In this document: positions 29,072 through 37,218 of the stretch, in pieces
Layout of the letters: every line of letters begins with the position of its first letter
How positions within the stretch are numbered: position 1 is the first letter of the stretch
Made by a program: the position numbers and the translations under genes
The notes under the pieces: model-generated
The model's input: the letters and a program-made list of their open reading frames with translations, nothing else
What the model was told of the DNA's origin: nothing
Databases searched by the model: none
Origin: Terriglobus tenax
Lineage (GTDB): Bacteria; Acidobacteriota; Terriglobia; Terriglobales; Acidobacteriaceae
NCBI RefSeq assembly: GCF_025685395.1
Contig: NZ_JAGSYA010000004.1
Location: forward strand, 1,798,001 to 1,862,000
DNA length: 64,000 nt
Reading direction: 5' to 3'

Positions 29072-29190
29072 TGTCATTTCGACCGGAGCGGGACAGCTTT
29101 TACTTCCTGCGCAGCGGAGAAACCTGCATTTTTTCAGTCACTCATGATGCAGGTCTCTCTACTCCGCCACGCTTCGGTCGAGAGGACAGC
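29072..29190. repeat. Intergenic repeat, family B copy 1 (long form)
   Basis: GTCATTTCGACCGGAGCG opens the element, and the diverged complement CGCTTCGGTCGAGAGGACA closes it. Inside, GCGGAG..AACCTGCAT and ATGCAGGTCTCTCTACTCCGC pair as a second stem. Related shorter copies are at 56501, 59038 and 63689. Confidence 0.75.
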
Positions 29191-29250
29191 CTTCGGTTGT
29201 TGTCCTGAGAAATAGCTATAGCAGTACACTGCTGTGCAGGAACACTCCCC

Positions 29251-31005
29251 ATGAAGAAACTCGCCGCCTTGCTAGCCCTCGGAGTCGCCATGACCACCAC
29301 CGCCCCCGCGCAGAAGCTCTCCGCCGACGGAGCACAGCAGACCTTCCGCTTCTACGTCGACCAGTACTTCGACGACGTCTTCAACTTCTCGCCGACATAC
29401 GGTACCCAGGCCGGCTTCCACCAGTACGACGGGCGCCTGGAAGACTACTCCGCCGCCGGCGTGCAGACGCAGATCAAGACCTTCCGCGAGTGGCAGAAAA
29501 AGTTTGAGGCCATCCCCGCCGATGGACTGGACGCCGCTGTGGCCGACGACCGCCAGGTGCTGCTGAACAACATCGAGTCCACCCTGCTCTCGCTTGAAAC
29601 CATCCGCATGTGGGAGAAGAACCCGGACAACTACTCCTCCGGCATCACCGGCAGCATCTTCGTTCTGATGAGCCGTGACTTCGCCCCGGTCGACACCCGT
29701 CTGCGCGCCGCCGTAGAGCGCGAGAAGCTGATGCCGCAGGTCTTTCTGGAAGCCCGCAAGAACCTGAAGAACCCACCGAAGATCTACACCGAGATCGCCA
29801 TCGAGCAGATCCCCGGCCTGGTCAGCTTCTTCGAGAACGATGTCCCGCTCGCCTTCGACAAGGCCACCAACGCGGAAACGAAAGCCGAGTTCGCGAAGTC
29901 CAACAAGGCCGTCATCGACGCTCTGAAGAGCTATGGCGAGTGGCTCAAAGCCGATCTCCTGCCGCGCTCCAGCGGCGACTTCAAGTTCGGCGAGACTACC
30001 TTCCGCAAGAAGCTTGCGCTGGATGAGATGGTGGACCTTCCGCTCGACAAGCTCGTCGAAATCGACATGGCAAACCTGCGCGCCAATCAGGCCGAGTTCG
30101 CCCGCATCGCCAAGGAGCTTGACCCCACCAAAACTCCCGAGCAGGTGCTGGCCGAGTTGGCCACCATCCACCCCGCTCCGGACAAGCTGCTGAGCGCCTT
30201 CCAGGACACCTTCAACTCACTGGTCAGCTTCATCCGCGCGAAGAAGATCATCACTATTCCCAGCGATGTACAGCCAACGCTCGAAGAGACGCCGCCCTTC
30301 ATGCGCGCCACCACCGTGGCCAGCATGGACTCACCCGGCGCCTATGAGAAAAACTCCACTAAGGCGTACTTCAACGTCACCCTGCCGGAGAAGGACTGGA
30401 CACCGGAACACGTCGCCGAGCACATGGCCAGCTTCAACGTGGGCACCATCATCTCCACCGCCGTGCATGAGGCCTATCCCGGCCACTACGTACAGTTCCT
30501 GTGGCAGAACCAGTTCCCCTCCAAGGTGCGTAAGCTCACCATGTCCGCCAGCAACGTAGAAGGCTGGGCGCACTACACCGAGCAGATGATGCTGGACGAA
30601 GGCTACGGCCAGCCCGGCTATGGGGCCAAAGACGCACGCGAAGCGAAGCTCATCCGCCTGGGCCAGCTGCAGGATGCTCTGTTGCGCAATGCACGCTTCA
30701 TCGTCGGCATCAGGATGCACACCGGCCAGATGAGCTTCGACCAGGGCGTCGACTTCTTCGTGAAGGAAGGCTACCAGTCCCGCTCCGCCGCAATGGTTGA
30801 GACCAAGCGCGGCACCGCCGACGCGCTCTACATGTACTACACGCTGGGCAAGCTGGAGATTCTGAAGCTGCGCGACGATGTGAAGAAGAAGCAGGGAGCG
30901 ACGTTCAGCCTGGAGAAATTCCACGACGACCTGATGCGGCAGGGCCCTGTGCCCATCAAGATCATCCGCAGGAACATGCTGCACGATAACTCCCCGGTAC
31001 TGTAG
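29251..31005 (+). CDS. DUF885 exported peptidase-like protein
   Basis: A 584-residue protein of family DUF885. The signal peptide ends APAQ near residue 21. The mostly helical body carries HEAYPGH (about 406-412), the HExxxH zinc site of this family, with EGWAHYTEQMMLDEGY a short way on supplying the third ligand. Such proteins are probable zinc metallopeptidases; the substrate is unknown. A small inverted repeat AGCAGT-AC-ACTGCT lies at 29220-29233 upstream. Confidence 0.9.
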   Translation: MKKLAALLALGVAMTTTAPAQKLSADGAQQTFRFYVDQYFDDVFNFSPTYGTQAGFHQYDGRLEDYSAAGVQTQIKTFREWQKKFEAIPADGLDAAVADDRQVLLNNIESTLLSLETIRMWEKNPDNYSSGITGSIFVLMSRDFAPVDTRLRAAVEREKLMPQVFLEARKNLKNPPKIYTEIAIEQIPGLVSFFENDVPLAFDKATNAETKAEFAKSNKAVIDALKSYGEWLKADLLPRSSGDFKFGETTFRKKLALDEMVDLPLDKLVEIDMANLRANQAEFARIAKELDPTKTPEQVLAELATIHPAPDKLLSAFQDTFNSLVSFIRAKKIITIPSDVQPTLEETPPFMRATTVASMDSPGAYEKNSTKAYFNVTLPEKDWTPEHVAEHMASFNVGTIISTAVHEAYPGHYVQFLWQNQFPSKVRKLTMSASNVEGWAHYTEQMMLDEGYGQPGYGAKDAREAKLIRLGQLQDALLRNARFIVGIRMHTGQMSFDQGVDFFVKEGYQSRSAAMVETKRGTADALYMYYTLGKLEILKLRDDVKKKQGATFSLEKFHDDLMRQGPVPIKIIRRNMLHDNSPVL

Positions 31006-31030
31006 CCAGTACCGGCAATTCCACTCCCGT

Positions 31031-31588
31031 ATGAACCAGTTTGTTGTTCTTTCCGGCTGCTCGGGCGGAGGCAAGTCCTCCGTCCTGGCCGAGCTTGCGC
31101 GGCGCGGCTACACCGTGGTGGAGGAACCCGGCCGCCGCATCGTGCGACAGGAGATGGAACACAATGGCTCTGCCCTGCCCTGGATGGACATGACGGCCTT
31201 TCTTCGCCGCGCCATGGAACTTTCTCTCGCCGACCGGCAGGCCATGCAGCACCACCCGGGCTGGATCTTCTTCGACCGCGGCTGGATTGACGCAGCCGCA
31301 GCCCGGCAACGCATTCTCGGTGAGCCGATACCGGCGCTGCTCGCCGAACAGCACCGCTACCATCGGCGTGTCTTCCTCACACCGCCGTGGCCGGAGATCT
31401 ACGTCAGCGACTCCGAGCGAAAGCATGGTTTCGAAGAAGCTGTCGTGGAATACAACCACCTGCTGGAGACATATCCAGCGCTGGGGTACGAGGGAATCGT
31501 TCTGCCGCAGGCGAGCGTTTCCGCGCGCGCAGAGCTTATTCTCAGCACGCTCGGCCTGCCGCAATTGCAAAATCTACCTTCTGTCTAG
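31031..31588 (+). CDS. AAA-type ATPase / putative kinase
   Basis: A 185-residue P-loop protein. Walker A GCSGGGKSS is at residues 9-17, EEPGRRIVRQE follows, and a Walker B-like IFFDRGWID is near residue 78. This matches the AAA_28 family of small predicted ATPases or nucleotide kinases, whose substrate is not known. Twenty-five bases after the DUF885 stop on the same strand, likely co-transcribed. Confidence 0.8.
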   Translation: MNQFVVLSGCSGGGKSSVLAELARRGYTVVEEPGRRIVRQEMEHNGSALPWMDMTAFLRRAMELSLADRQAMQHHPGWIFFDRGWIDAAAARQRILGEPIPALLAEQHRYHRRVFLTPPWPEIYVSDSERKHGFEEAVVEYNHLLETYPALGYEGIVLPQASVSARAELILSTLGLPQLQNLPSV

Positions 31589-31692
31589 CAAACAGGATGC
31601 TCATCCTCTGCATCGGAAGTGCTATAACGTCCCACACCATTAGTTTTGGTACGATGACGGTACTCAAGTAACTTCCAAGGACACAATCACTC

Positions 31693-32571
31693 ATGGCAAC
31701 CATGAAAGTTCGCAAAGCTGTTTTTCCCGCTGCCGGTATGGGCACTCGCTTTTTGCCCGCCACCAAGGTCACTCCGAAGGAGATGCTGACGCTGGTCGAC
31801 AAGCCGCTGATCCAGTACGGCGTGGAAGAAGCCGTCGCCGCCGGATGCGAGGAGATCATCCTTGTGACCAGCCGCGGTAAGTCGATCATGGAAGATCACT
31901 TTGACAAGTCCGCCGAGTTGGAAGCCTCGCTGGAAGCCAAGGGCAAGACCGCCCTCCTGGAGATTGCACGCGCCGTCTCAAAGCTTGCGAAGATCAACTC
32001 CACCCGCCAGGCGGAAGCTCTCGGCCTTGGCCACGCCGTGCTGCAGGCCAAGTCGCTGGTCGGCAATGAACCCTTCGCCGTCATCCTTCCGGACGATATC
32101 GTGGATGCCCAGGTTCCCTGCATGAAGCAGATGGTCGAAGCCTTCAACGAGACCCAGGCCTCCATCCTCGGTTCGGAGATCGTCGAAGGCGATGCCATCT
32201 CCGCCTACGGTTGCCTGGCCTGCACTCCCGATCCCAAAAACCCCAAGCTGCTGGCCGTCAGCGACATGGTCGAGAAGCCGAAGCCGGGCACGCAGCCCAG
32301 CCAGAACGCCATCATCGGCCGCTACATCCTTACGCCGCGCATCTTCGACATGCTGGAGACCATCACCCCCGGCGCCGGCGGCGAACTGCAACTGACTGAT
32401 GGCATCAAGGCTCTGATGCAGTATGAGAAGGTCTACGGCTTTACCTACGAAGGCAAGCGTCACGACGCCGGCGACAAACTCGGCTTCCTGAAGGCCACCG
32501 TTGAGTTCGCCCTGAAGAACGAACAGCTCGGCGACAAGTTCCGCGCCTGGCTGAAGGAATTCCCGCTGTAA
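31693..32571 (+). CDS. galU: UTP-glucose-1-phosphate uridylyltransferase
   Basis: A 292-residue nucleotidyltransferase making UDP-glucose for exopolysaccharide and glycan synthesis. The pyrophosphorylase signature AAGMGTRFLPATKVTPKEML, then DKPLIQY, the SSILGSE-type core and KRHDAGDKLGFLKATVEF all match GalU. AAGGA lies 12 bases before the ATG. Confidence 0.97.
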   Translation: MATMKVRKAVFPAAGMGTRFLPATKVTPKEMLTLVDKPLIQYGVEEAVAAGCEEIILVTSRGKSIMEDHFDKSAELEASLEAKGKTALLEIARAVSKLAKINSTRQAEALGLGHAVLQAKSLVGNEPFAVILPDDIVDAQVPCMKQMVEAFNETQASILGSEIVEGDAISAYGCLACTPDPKNPKLLAVSDMVEKPKPGTQPSQNAIIGRYILTPRIFDMLETITPGAGGELQLTDGIKALMQYEKVYGFTYEGKRHDAGDKLGFLKATVEFALKNEQLGDKFRAWLKEFPL

Positions 32572-32595
32572 GGTTTCAGGCTCGTAATCTCGTTG

Positions 32596-32755
32596 AGACA
32601 ACCCGTTGCCCCATTCTTCGCGAAGCGAAGGGTGGGGCTTCGCGCTTAAGCGCGACCGCATTTCTTGATTGCCGTTCCGTAGCGCGGCAGAGGAATCTGC
32701 TGTTCCGTTCTCCCAACCAGGGTGTCCCTCGCAAAGCCAGGGTGGGTTCGACGTC
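32596..32755. repeat. Intergenic repeat, family C copy 1
   Basis: Opens with TTGCCCCATTCTTCGCGAAG..GGGTGGGGC and ends with CCAGGGTGTCCCTCGC..CCAGGGTGGG. Related blocks appear at 37858 and 58131. The C family differs from A and B in its CCCAC/GGGTGGG arms. It fills the space between galU and the metallo-hydrolase. Confidence 0.6.
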
Positions 32756-32756
32756 C

Positions 32757-33611
32757 CTACTTCGCAGCCTGTTCCTTCTTTACTTCCGCTTCAAGCTCCG
32801 CGCTCTTCTCCGCCACATATTTCTTGTATCCAGCCGGATCGACCCAGGCCTTCACACCCTCAACCTTCATCCGCGGATACTTCTCTTCCAGACCGTAGTA
32901 CTTGCCATGTGCGCCCAGGAAGATATCGCACGGCAGCGACTTCAGCACCGCATACGCATGGCGCTGGTCTTCCACAATCTGCGGATACTTCTTGTTCCCC
33001 TTCAGCTCATACCCGGCATCGCCATAGCCAATGCCGCCCGCGCCGACAATCACCACATGGTAGCTCTTGCCCGCGTCCGTCACCGTCATGGTGAAGGTCG
33101 TCGTTCCCTTGGTATGTCCGGCAGTCTTGTGCGCTACAACCTTCACGCCGCCCAGCTCCACCACATCGCCGTCATGCAGCGTTTTATCCACGTGCGCCGG
33201 CGGAAACCAATACTGCTGCTCCGTGTAAGCCACGCCAATCTTGCCGCCGGACTCAGCCAGCTCCACATCTCCGTCCATCACTTCGAACGTCGCGCCCGTC
33301 TCTTTGCGCACCTGCTCGGCTGCGCCCACGTGGTCAAAGTGCGCCTGGCTGCTCAGCAGAATCTTCGTGTCCGCATACTTAAAGCCAAGTGCGGCGATGT
33401 TCTGCTTAACCATGTTGATCTCGTCCGAGTCGCCGACGTTGATCAGGATATTGCCCTTCGGCGTCACCACCAGGTAGGCATCTTCGAAGCTGTCGCCCAC
33501 GGAATACAGGTTCCCCGCAACCTTGTGCGGGGGGAAGTTTGGGTACACCTTGGCATGGGCTGTAAAGGCGGCAGAAAACAGTACCGCGAGCAGGGCGCAG
33601 CGACGGATCAT
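32757..33611 (-). CDS. Exported subclass B3-like metallo-beta-lactamase-fold protein
   Basis: A 284-residue protein. A signal peptide (1-20, AHA) precedes the alpha-beta/beta-alpha fold. The first metal site reads SQAHFDH: Gln89, His91, with Asp93 and His94 for the second site. His166 is in AGHTKGTTTF and His235 is in GAHGKYYG. All positions of subclass B3 enzymes are filled, with Gln in place of the usual first His, as in the GOB type. Whether it hydrolyses beta-lactams or another periplasmic ester or amide cannot be told by reading. C-terminal tail is Lys/Glu/Ala-rich. Confidence 0.85.
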   Translation of the reverse strand: MIRRCALLAVLFSAAFTAHAKVYPNFPPHKVAGNLYSVGDSFEDAYLVVTPKGNILINVGDSDEINMVKQNIAALGFKYADTKILLSSQAHFDHVGAAEQVRKETGATFEVMDGDVELAESGGKIGVAYTEQQYWFPPAHVDKTLHDGDVVELGGVKVVAHKTAGHTKGTTTFTMTVTDAGKSYHVVIVGAGGIGYGDAGYELKGNKKYPQIVEDQRHAYAVLKSLPCDIFLGAHGKYYGLEEKYPRMKVEGVKAWVDPAGYKKYVAEKSAELEAEVKKEQAAK

Positions 33612-33732
33612 GGCTCCAAGCCTACGCCCGCCGCAATCAGAATCAGCATTAACCCCAAAGGTGCCCCGGTGGATAACGCCTGTGGATTTCGAGGAAAACT
33701 GTGGAAGCTGAGGATTCCCCGGCCAGATCTTC

Positions 33733-34875
33733 CTACTGGAAGAAGTGCGGCACAAAACGGCTAAGGTTTCCCGTCACCGGCTCCGCAGACTCGCGAATAC
33801 CCATGCCGCCGCACTCCTGGTCAATCATCCACAACCCCAGCACCGGGTACTGCCCGTCAAACACCGCCGGAGGAGCCAGCGCCTGGTCCACGCACAACCG
33901 ATCCGTGTAATCCCCTTCGGTCGCGTAGACAGAGCCGTCCGCACGCACCATCGTAATGTTCGCGCCCTCGCGCGAGTGCATGGGCTTGCGCACCGTTCCC
34001 GGCGCAGGCGGCACGCTCAGGTCAGCAAAGTACGCAGGCAACAGATTCGGATGGTCCGGATAAAGCTCCCACAGGATAGGCAGGATGCCCTTGTTCGAGA
34101 GCAGCATCTTCCAGATAGGCTCAATCCACTTCACCTCGCGGTAGGTCTCGAGCGCGGAGGCTCCGAACTCCTCCTCCACCATCGTCTCCCATGGATACAG
34201 CTTGAAAATGGAGTCCATGCGGCGGTTCTCCAGGTCGACAAAGGCCTGCCGATCGTTGTCCCAGCCAATCTCCTCCATCAGCAACTGCTGCGTGGGAATG
34301 CCCGCCTGCTCTGCCGTATCGCGCAGGTAGGTGGCCGTCAGCAGATCTTCCGGCGAGTCTACGCTGCAAAAGTACACCGGCTTTGACAGGTACGGCGCAA
34401 CATCCTTCCACTTGGCGATCAGCCGGTCATGGATCGAGTTGAACTGGTCGGTGCCGGGCTTCACCTGCTCCATCCAGTTCCACTGGATCACAGCGGCCTC
34501 CAGCAGCGAGGTCGGCGTGTCCGCGTTGTACTCCAGCAGCTTCGGAGGCGTAACGCCGTCATAGCTGAAGTCGAAGCGGCCATACACGGCAGGCGGTTCG
34601 TTCTCCCAGGCCCACTCAATCATCGGCACCGCCGCCGGATCAATCTCCAGTTCGTCGTAGCGCCGGTTGTCGATGACATGCTGCGCAGCGGCCAGGCACA
34701 TCTGCTGCATCTCGTTGGCGGAGGACTCCAGCATGTCCACCTCGGCCGACGAGAACTCATAGCAGACCGACTCATCCCAGTAGGGCTGGCCGTTCTCCAA
34801 CGTGTGAAAGGTAAGGCCTTGCTCTTCGACAAGCTGCTGCCAGTTGCTGCGCGGATACAGACGTTGACGCTTCAT
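33733..34875 (-). CDS. Glutathionylspermidine synthase-like (YgiC/YjfC-type) ATP-grasp protein
   Basis: A 380-residue ATP-grasp enzyme. Conserved stretches are RFDFSYDG, PKLLEYNADTPTSLLE, KWIEPIWKMLLSNKGILPILWELYPDHPNLLPAYF and the closing QECGGMGIRES. Homologues form amide bonds; E. coli YgiC and YjfC lack glutathionylspermidine activity and their ligand is unknown. It lies 5 bp after a YgiB-like lipoprotein gene, the same order as ygiB-ygiC. ATG 34875 (MKRQRLYPRSNW) begins the conserved part; earlier codons are shadow. Confidence 0.88.
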   Translation of the reverse strand: MKRQRLYPRSNWQQLVEEQGLTFHTLENGQPYWDESVCYEFSSAEVDMLESSANEMQQMCLAAAQHVIDNRRYDELEIDPAAVPMIEWAWENEPPAVYGRFDFSYDGVTPPKLLEYNADTPTSLLEAAVIQWNWMEQVKPGTDQFNSIHDRLIAKWKDVAPYLSKPVYFCSVDSPEDLLTATYLRDTAEQAGIPTQQLLMEEIGWDNDRQAFVDLENRRMDSIFKLYPWETMVEEEFGASALETYREVKWIEPIWKMLLSNKGILPILWELYPDHPNLLPAYFADLSVPPAPGTVRKPMHSREGANITMVRADGSVYATEGDYTDRLCVDQALAPPAVFDGQYPVLGLWMIDQECGGMGIRESAEPVTGNLSRFVPHFFQ

Positions 34876-34880
34876 ATCAA

Positions 34881-35237
34881 CTAAGACCCAAAGTGCGAGG
34901 AAAAGGATCGCCCAAATCCACCACGGCTCACACTGGTGCCATAGCTGTGTCCGGCGAGCGGAGCATATCCGCCGCCGCCCACGCGCGAGCCGATATCGTA
35001 GCTGCCATAGCCGCCGTAGTAGGTGCGATACATGGGAATGATGAATGGCACAAAACCACCGTGACCATCCGGACGCTGCTCCGTGCGCGTGACCGGCTGG
35101 CCCTGGCACAGGTTGTCAGCAACCACCTGGTCATGTTCATCGACGCAGCGCTGCATCTCTTTTTCTTTGCAGGCGGTCAGCAAGGCAAGGGCGGTAGAGG
35201 CAAGAAGAGGAGCAGTAACGCGAAGAGAGCGTTTCAT
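34881..35237 (-). CDS. Small lipoprotein, YgiB-like
   Basis: A 118-residue protein whose signal ends in LLTAC (lipid-modified Cys23). The rest is two short Cys-containing segments (MQRCVDEHDQVV, LCQGQ), then a Tyr/Gly-rich region (YYGGYGSYDIG) and a C-terminal SRGGFGRSF. E. coli YgiB (DUF1190) is likewise a lipoprotein ending with a TRGGFG motif and precedes ygiC. I infer a matching role in this operon; the sequence similarity is limited. Confidence 0.6.
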   Translation of the reverse strand: MKRSLRVTAPLLASTALALLTACKEKEMQRCVDEHDQVVADNLCQGQPVTRTEQRPDGHGGFVPFIIPMYRTYYGGYGSYDIGSRVGGGGYAPLAGHSYGTSVSRGGFGRSFSSHFGS

Positions 35238-35245
35238 GATGTATT

Positions 35246-35387
35246 CGTCAGGGCACGGCTTCAGCCGTGCCGTCCTCGCTCCAAATTACTACGGCTTTAG
35301 CCGCTGAGGAATGAACATTCCTGCCTCAGCGGCTAAAGCCTGTTTTCTTCTGCCTTTTCGCAGCATGGCTGAAGCCGTGCCCTGACG
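35246..35387. repeat. Nested inverted repeat, family A composite copy 2
   Basis: Outer arms at 35246-35266 and 35367-35387 are exact reverse complements (21 bp). Inside them 35293-35309 and 35324-35340 are also exact complements (17 bp), and between those GGAAT-GAAC-ATTCC forms a third small stem. Both family A modules, CACGGCTTCAGCCGTG and the GCTTTAGCC block, occur in each orientation. It sits between the aminotransferase (stop) and the lipoprotein (start). Confidence 0.9.
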
Positions 35388-35395
35388 AAAAGCTG

Positions 35396-36574
35396 CTACT
35401 TCACGTGCTCGGCAAATACCTTCTGCGCGGCAATCAACCCCTTGCCGAACTCCAGACCCGGCAGGATGTTGTTGGCGATCGCCACCTGCTCCAGGGCGCC
35501 GATGATGGCGATGGTGTCCAGGTAGTCGAAGAAGCCGATGTGCGCGATGCGAAACAACGATCCCTTCATCTCGCCCTGGCCGTCGGTGACAATGGCCGCG
35601 AACTTCGACTTCAGACCCTTCACGATCACGCCGGAATCGACGCCCTCAGGCGGCAGGATCGCCGTCGCGGCGGCAGCTTCATAGCCCACCGGAGCAAACA
35701 GCTTCAGTCCCATCGCCGTCGCTGCAGCGCGAGTCATCGCGGCACAGGTCTCGGCGTTGTCCACCAGCGCAGCACGGCCGGCCTTCAGATCGCCACCGCC
35801 CTGTCCGGCAATGTAGTCCAGCGAAGCACCCAGCGCGGCAATCAGAGATACCGGCGGGGTGTAAGCGGACTCGCCCTTGGCGGCGTTCTTGCGCTCCTTG
35901 CGGAGGTCAAAGTAATAGCGTGGACTCTTGCTGGTCTCCATACGCGCCCATGCCTTCTCGCTCACGGCCAGGTAGGCAAGTCCCGGAGGCATCATCACGG
36001 CCTTCTGCGAACCGCCAATCAGCACATCCACGCCCCAGGCATCCATATCAAGATGCGTGGTGCCCAGACCGGTGATCGCATCGACGATCAGCAGAGCGTC
36101 GGAGCCAGCAGCCTTCAGCACCTCGGCAATGCCCTTGATGTCGTGGCGCACGCCGGTCGAAGACTCGGTGGCCTGCACGAACACAGCCTTGATCTCCGGC
36201 GTCAGCGCGGCCTTCACCTCATCCAGCGAGAAGGTGCTGCCGTAAGGGCGGCTGATCACCTCAGCCTGCAGGCCAAAGGCCTTGGCAATACCTGTCCAGC
36301 GCTCGCCGAACTTACCGGCGGTCAGTACCAGAACACGGTCTCCCGGCGAGGTCAGGTTGGAGACCGAAGCCTCCATGGCGCCGGAGCCGGACGAAGACAG
36401 GATGATGACGTCGTTGGAGGTGCCGACGAAATCCTTCAACTGCGAAAGCACCTTGGTAAACAGGGCGCGGAACTCAGGCGTGCGGTGATGAATATCCGCA
36501 GCTGCCATGGCGAATTGCGCTGCCGGAAGCAGAGGGGTCGGACCGGGCGTGAAGAGGCGGGTTTTACGGATCAT
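35396..36574 (-). CDS. Class V alanine-glyoxylate aminotransferase family protein
   Basis: A 392-residue PLP enzyme. TPGPTPLLPA (near 10) opens the fold; SSSGSGAMEAS binds the phosphate, VDAITGLGTTHLDMDAW has the pyridine-contacting Asp, and the Schiff-base Lys lies in GGSQKAVMMPPG. It interconverts alanine or serine with an oxoacid; the exact donor (alanine, serine or aspartate) is not readable. GGAGG lies 5 bases before ATG 36574. Divergent from yqeY across an 83 bp spacer. Confidence 0.92.
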   Translation of the reverse strand: MIRKTRLFTPGPTPLLPAAQFAMAAADIHHRTPEFRALFTKVLSQLKDFVGTSNDVIILSSSGSGAMEASVSNLTSPGDRVLVLTAGKFGERWTGIAKAFGLQAEVISRPYGSTFSLDEVKAALTPEIKAVFVQATESSTGVRHDIKGIAEVLKAAGSDALLIVDAITGLGTTHLDMDAWGVDVLIGGSQKAVMMPPGLAYLAVSEKAWARMETSKSPRYYFDLRKERKNAAKGESAYTPPVSLIAALGASLDYIAGQGGGDLKAGRAALVDNAETCAAMTRAAATAMGLKLFAPVGYEAAAATAILPPEGVDSGVIVKGLKSKFAAIVTDGQGEMKGSLFRIAHIGFFDYLDTIAIIGALEQVAIANNILPGLEFGKGLIAAQKVFAEHVK

Positions 36575-36657
36575 GATGCCTCCATTGTACGAGGGGCGGC
36601 GTTTCCCCGGCATCGGCCTGGAGACTTACACTAGAGTTCGACTGAAAGGAAACGACG

Positions 36658-37125
36658 ATGCCCATTGGAGAGCAGATCGGAAAAGACATCATCACGGCCA
36701 TGAAGGCGAAAGAGGAGCTGCGCCTCACCACCCTGCGCATGGCCAAGTCCGCAATGAAGAGCAAGGAGATCGACAAGCGCCAGCCCCTGACCGAGGCCGA
36801 GGAGCAGCAGATCCTGACGACGCTGATCAAGCAGCGCAAGGACTCCGCCGAACAGTTCACCAAGGGTGGCCGCGAAGAACTGGCGAAGAAGGAGCTGGAG
36901 GAGATCACTATCCTGGAGGCCTACCTGCCCAAGCAGTCCTCCGACGAGGAGATCCTCTCTGTGGTGCAGGGCGCAATCGCCACGCTGGCCGAGAGCGGCA
37001 CCAAACCCACCCCCAGGGACATGGGCGCAGCCATGAAGATCGTTCAGCAGCGTCTTGCAGCCAGCGGCCTGCACGCGGACAACAAGCGCGTCTCCGAGAT
37101 GATCAAGGCGGAGCTGGCGAAGTAA
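36658..37125 (+). CDS. GatB/YqeY domain protein
   Basis: A 155-residue single-domain protein matching YqeY (tail domain of GatB). KDIITAMKAKEELRLTTLRMAKSAMKSKEID and LEAYLPKQ are the family's landmarks, as is the closing MIKAELAK. It is thought to bind tRNA or stabilise amidotransferase contexts; direct function is unsettled. AAGGA precedes the ATG. The repeat at 37138 follows. Confidence 0.92.
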   Translation: MPIGEQIGKDIITAMKAKEELRLTTLRMAKSAMKSKEIDKRQPLTEAEEQQILTTLIKQRKDSAEQFTKGGREELAKKELEEITILEAYLPKQSSDEEILSVVQGAIATLAESGTKPTPRDMGAAMKIVQQRLAASGLHADNKRVSEMIKAELAK

Positions 37126-37137
37126 TTGCTCGCAAAC

Positions 37138-37203
37138 CGTCAGGGCATGGCTTTAGCCATGCCGCATGCACGCTTACAAGCGAACGGGCTTTAGCCCCTG
37201 AGG
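37138..37203. repeat. Intergenic repeat, family A copy 3
   Basis: CGTCAGGGCATGGCTTTAG opens a GGCATGGCTTTAGCCATGCC palindrome and ends with GGGCTTTAGCCCCTGAGG, the same modules as 1573 and 35246 with compensating changes. Confidence 0.8.
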
Positions 37204-37218
37204 TACAAACACTCTTTC

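Noticed and set aside
29061..29250. CRISPR array or transposon end
   Set aside because: Repeats are inverted single copies, not regularly spaced direct repeats, and there is no transposase gene.
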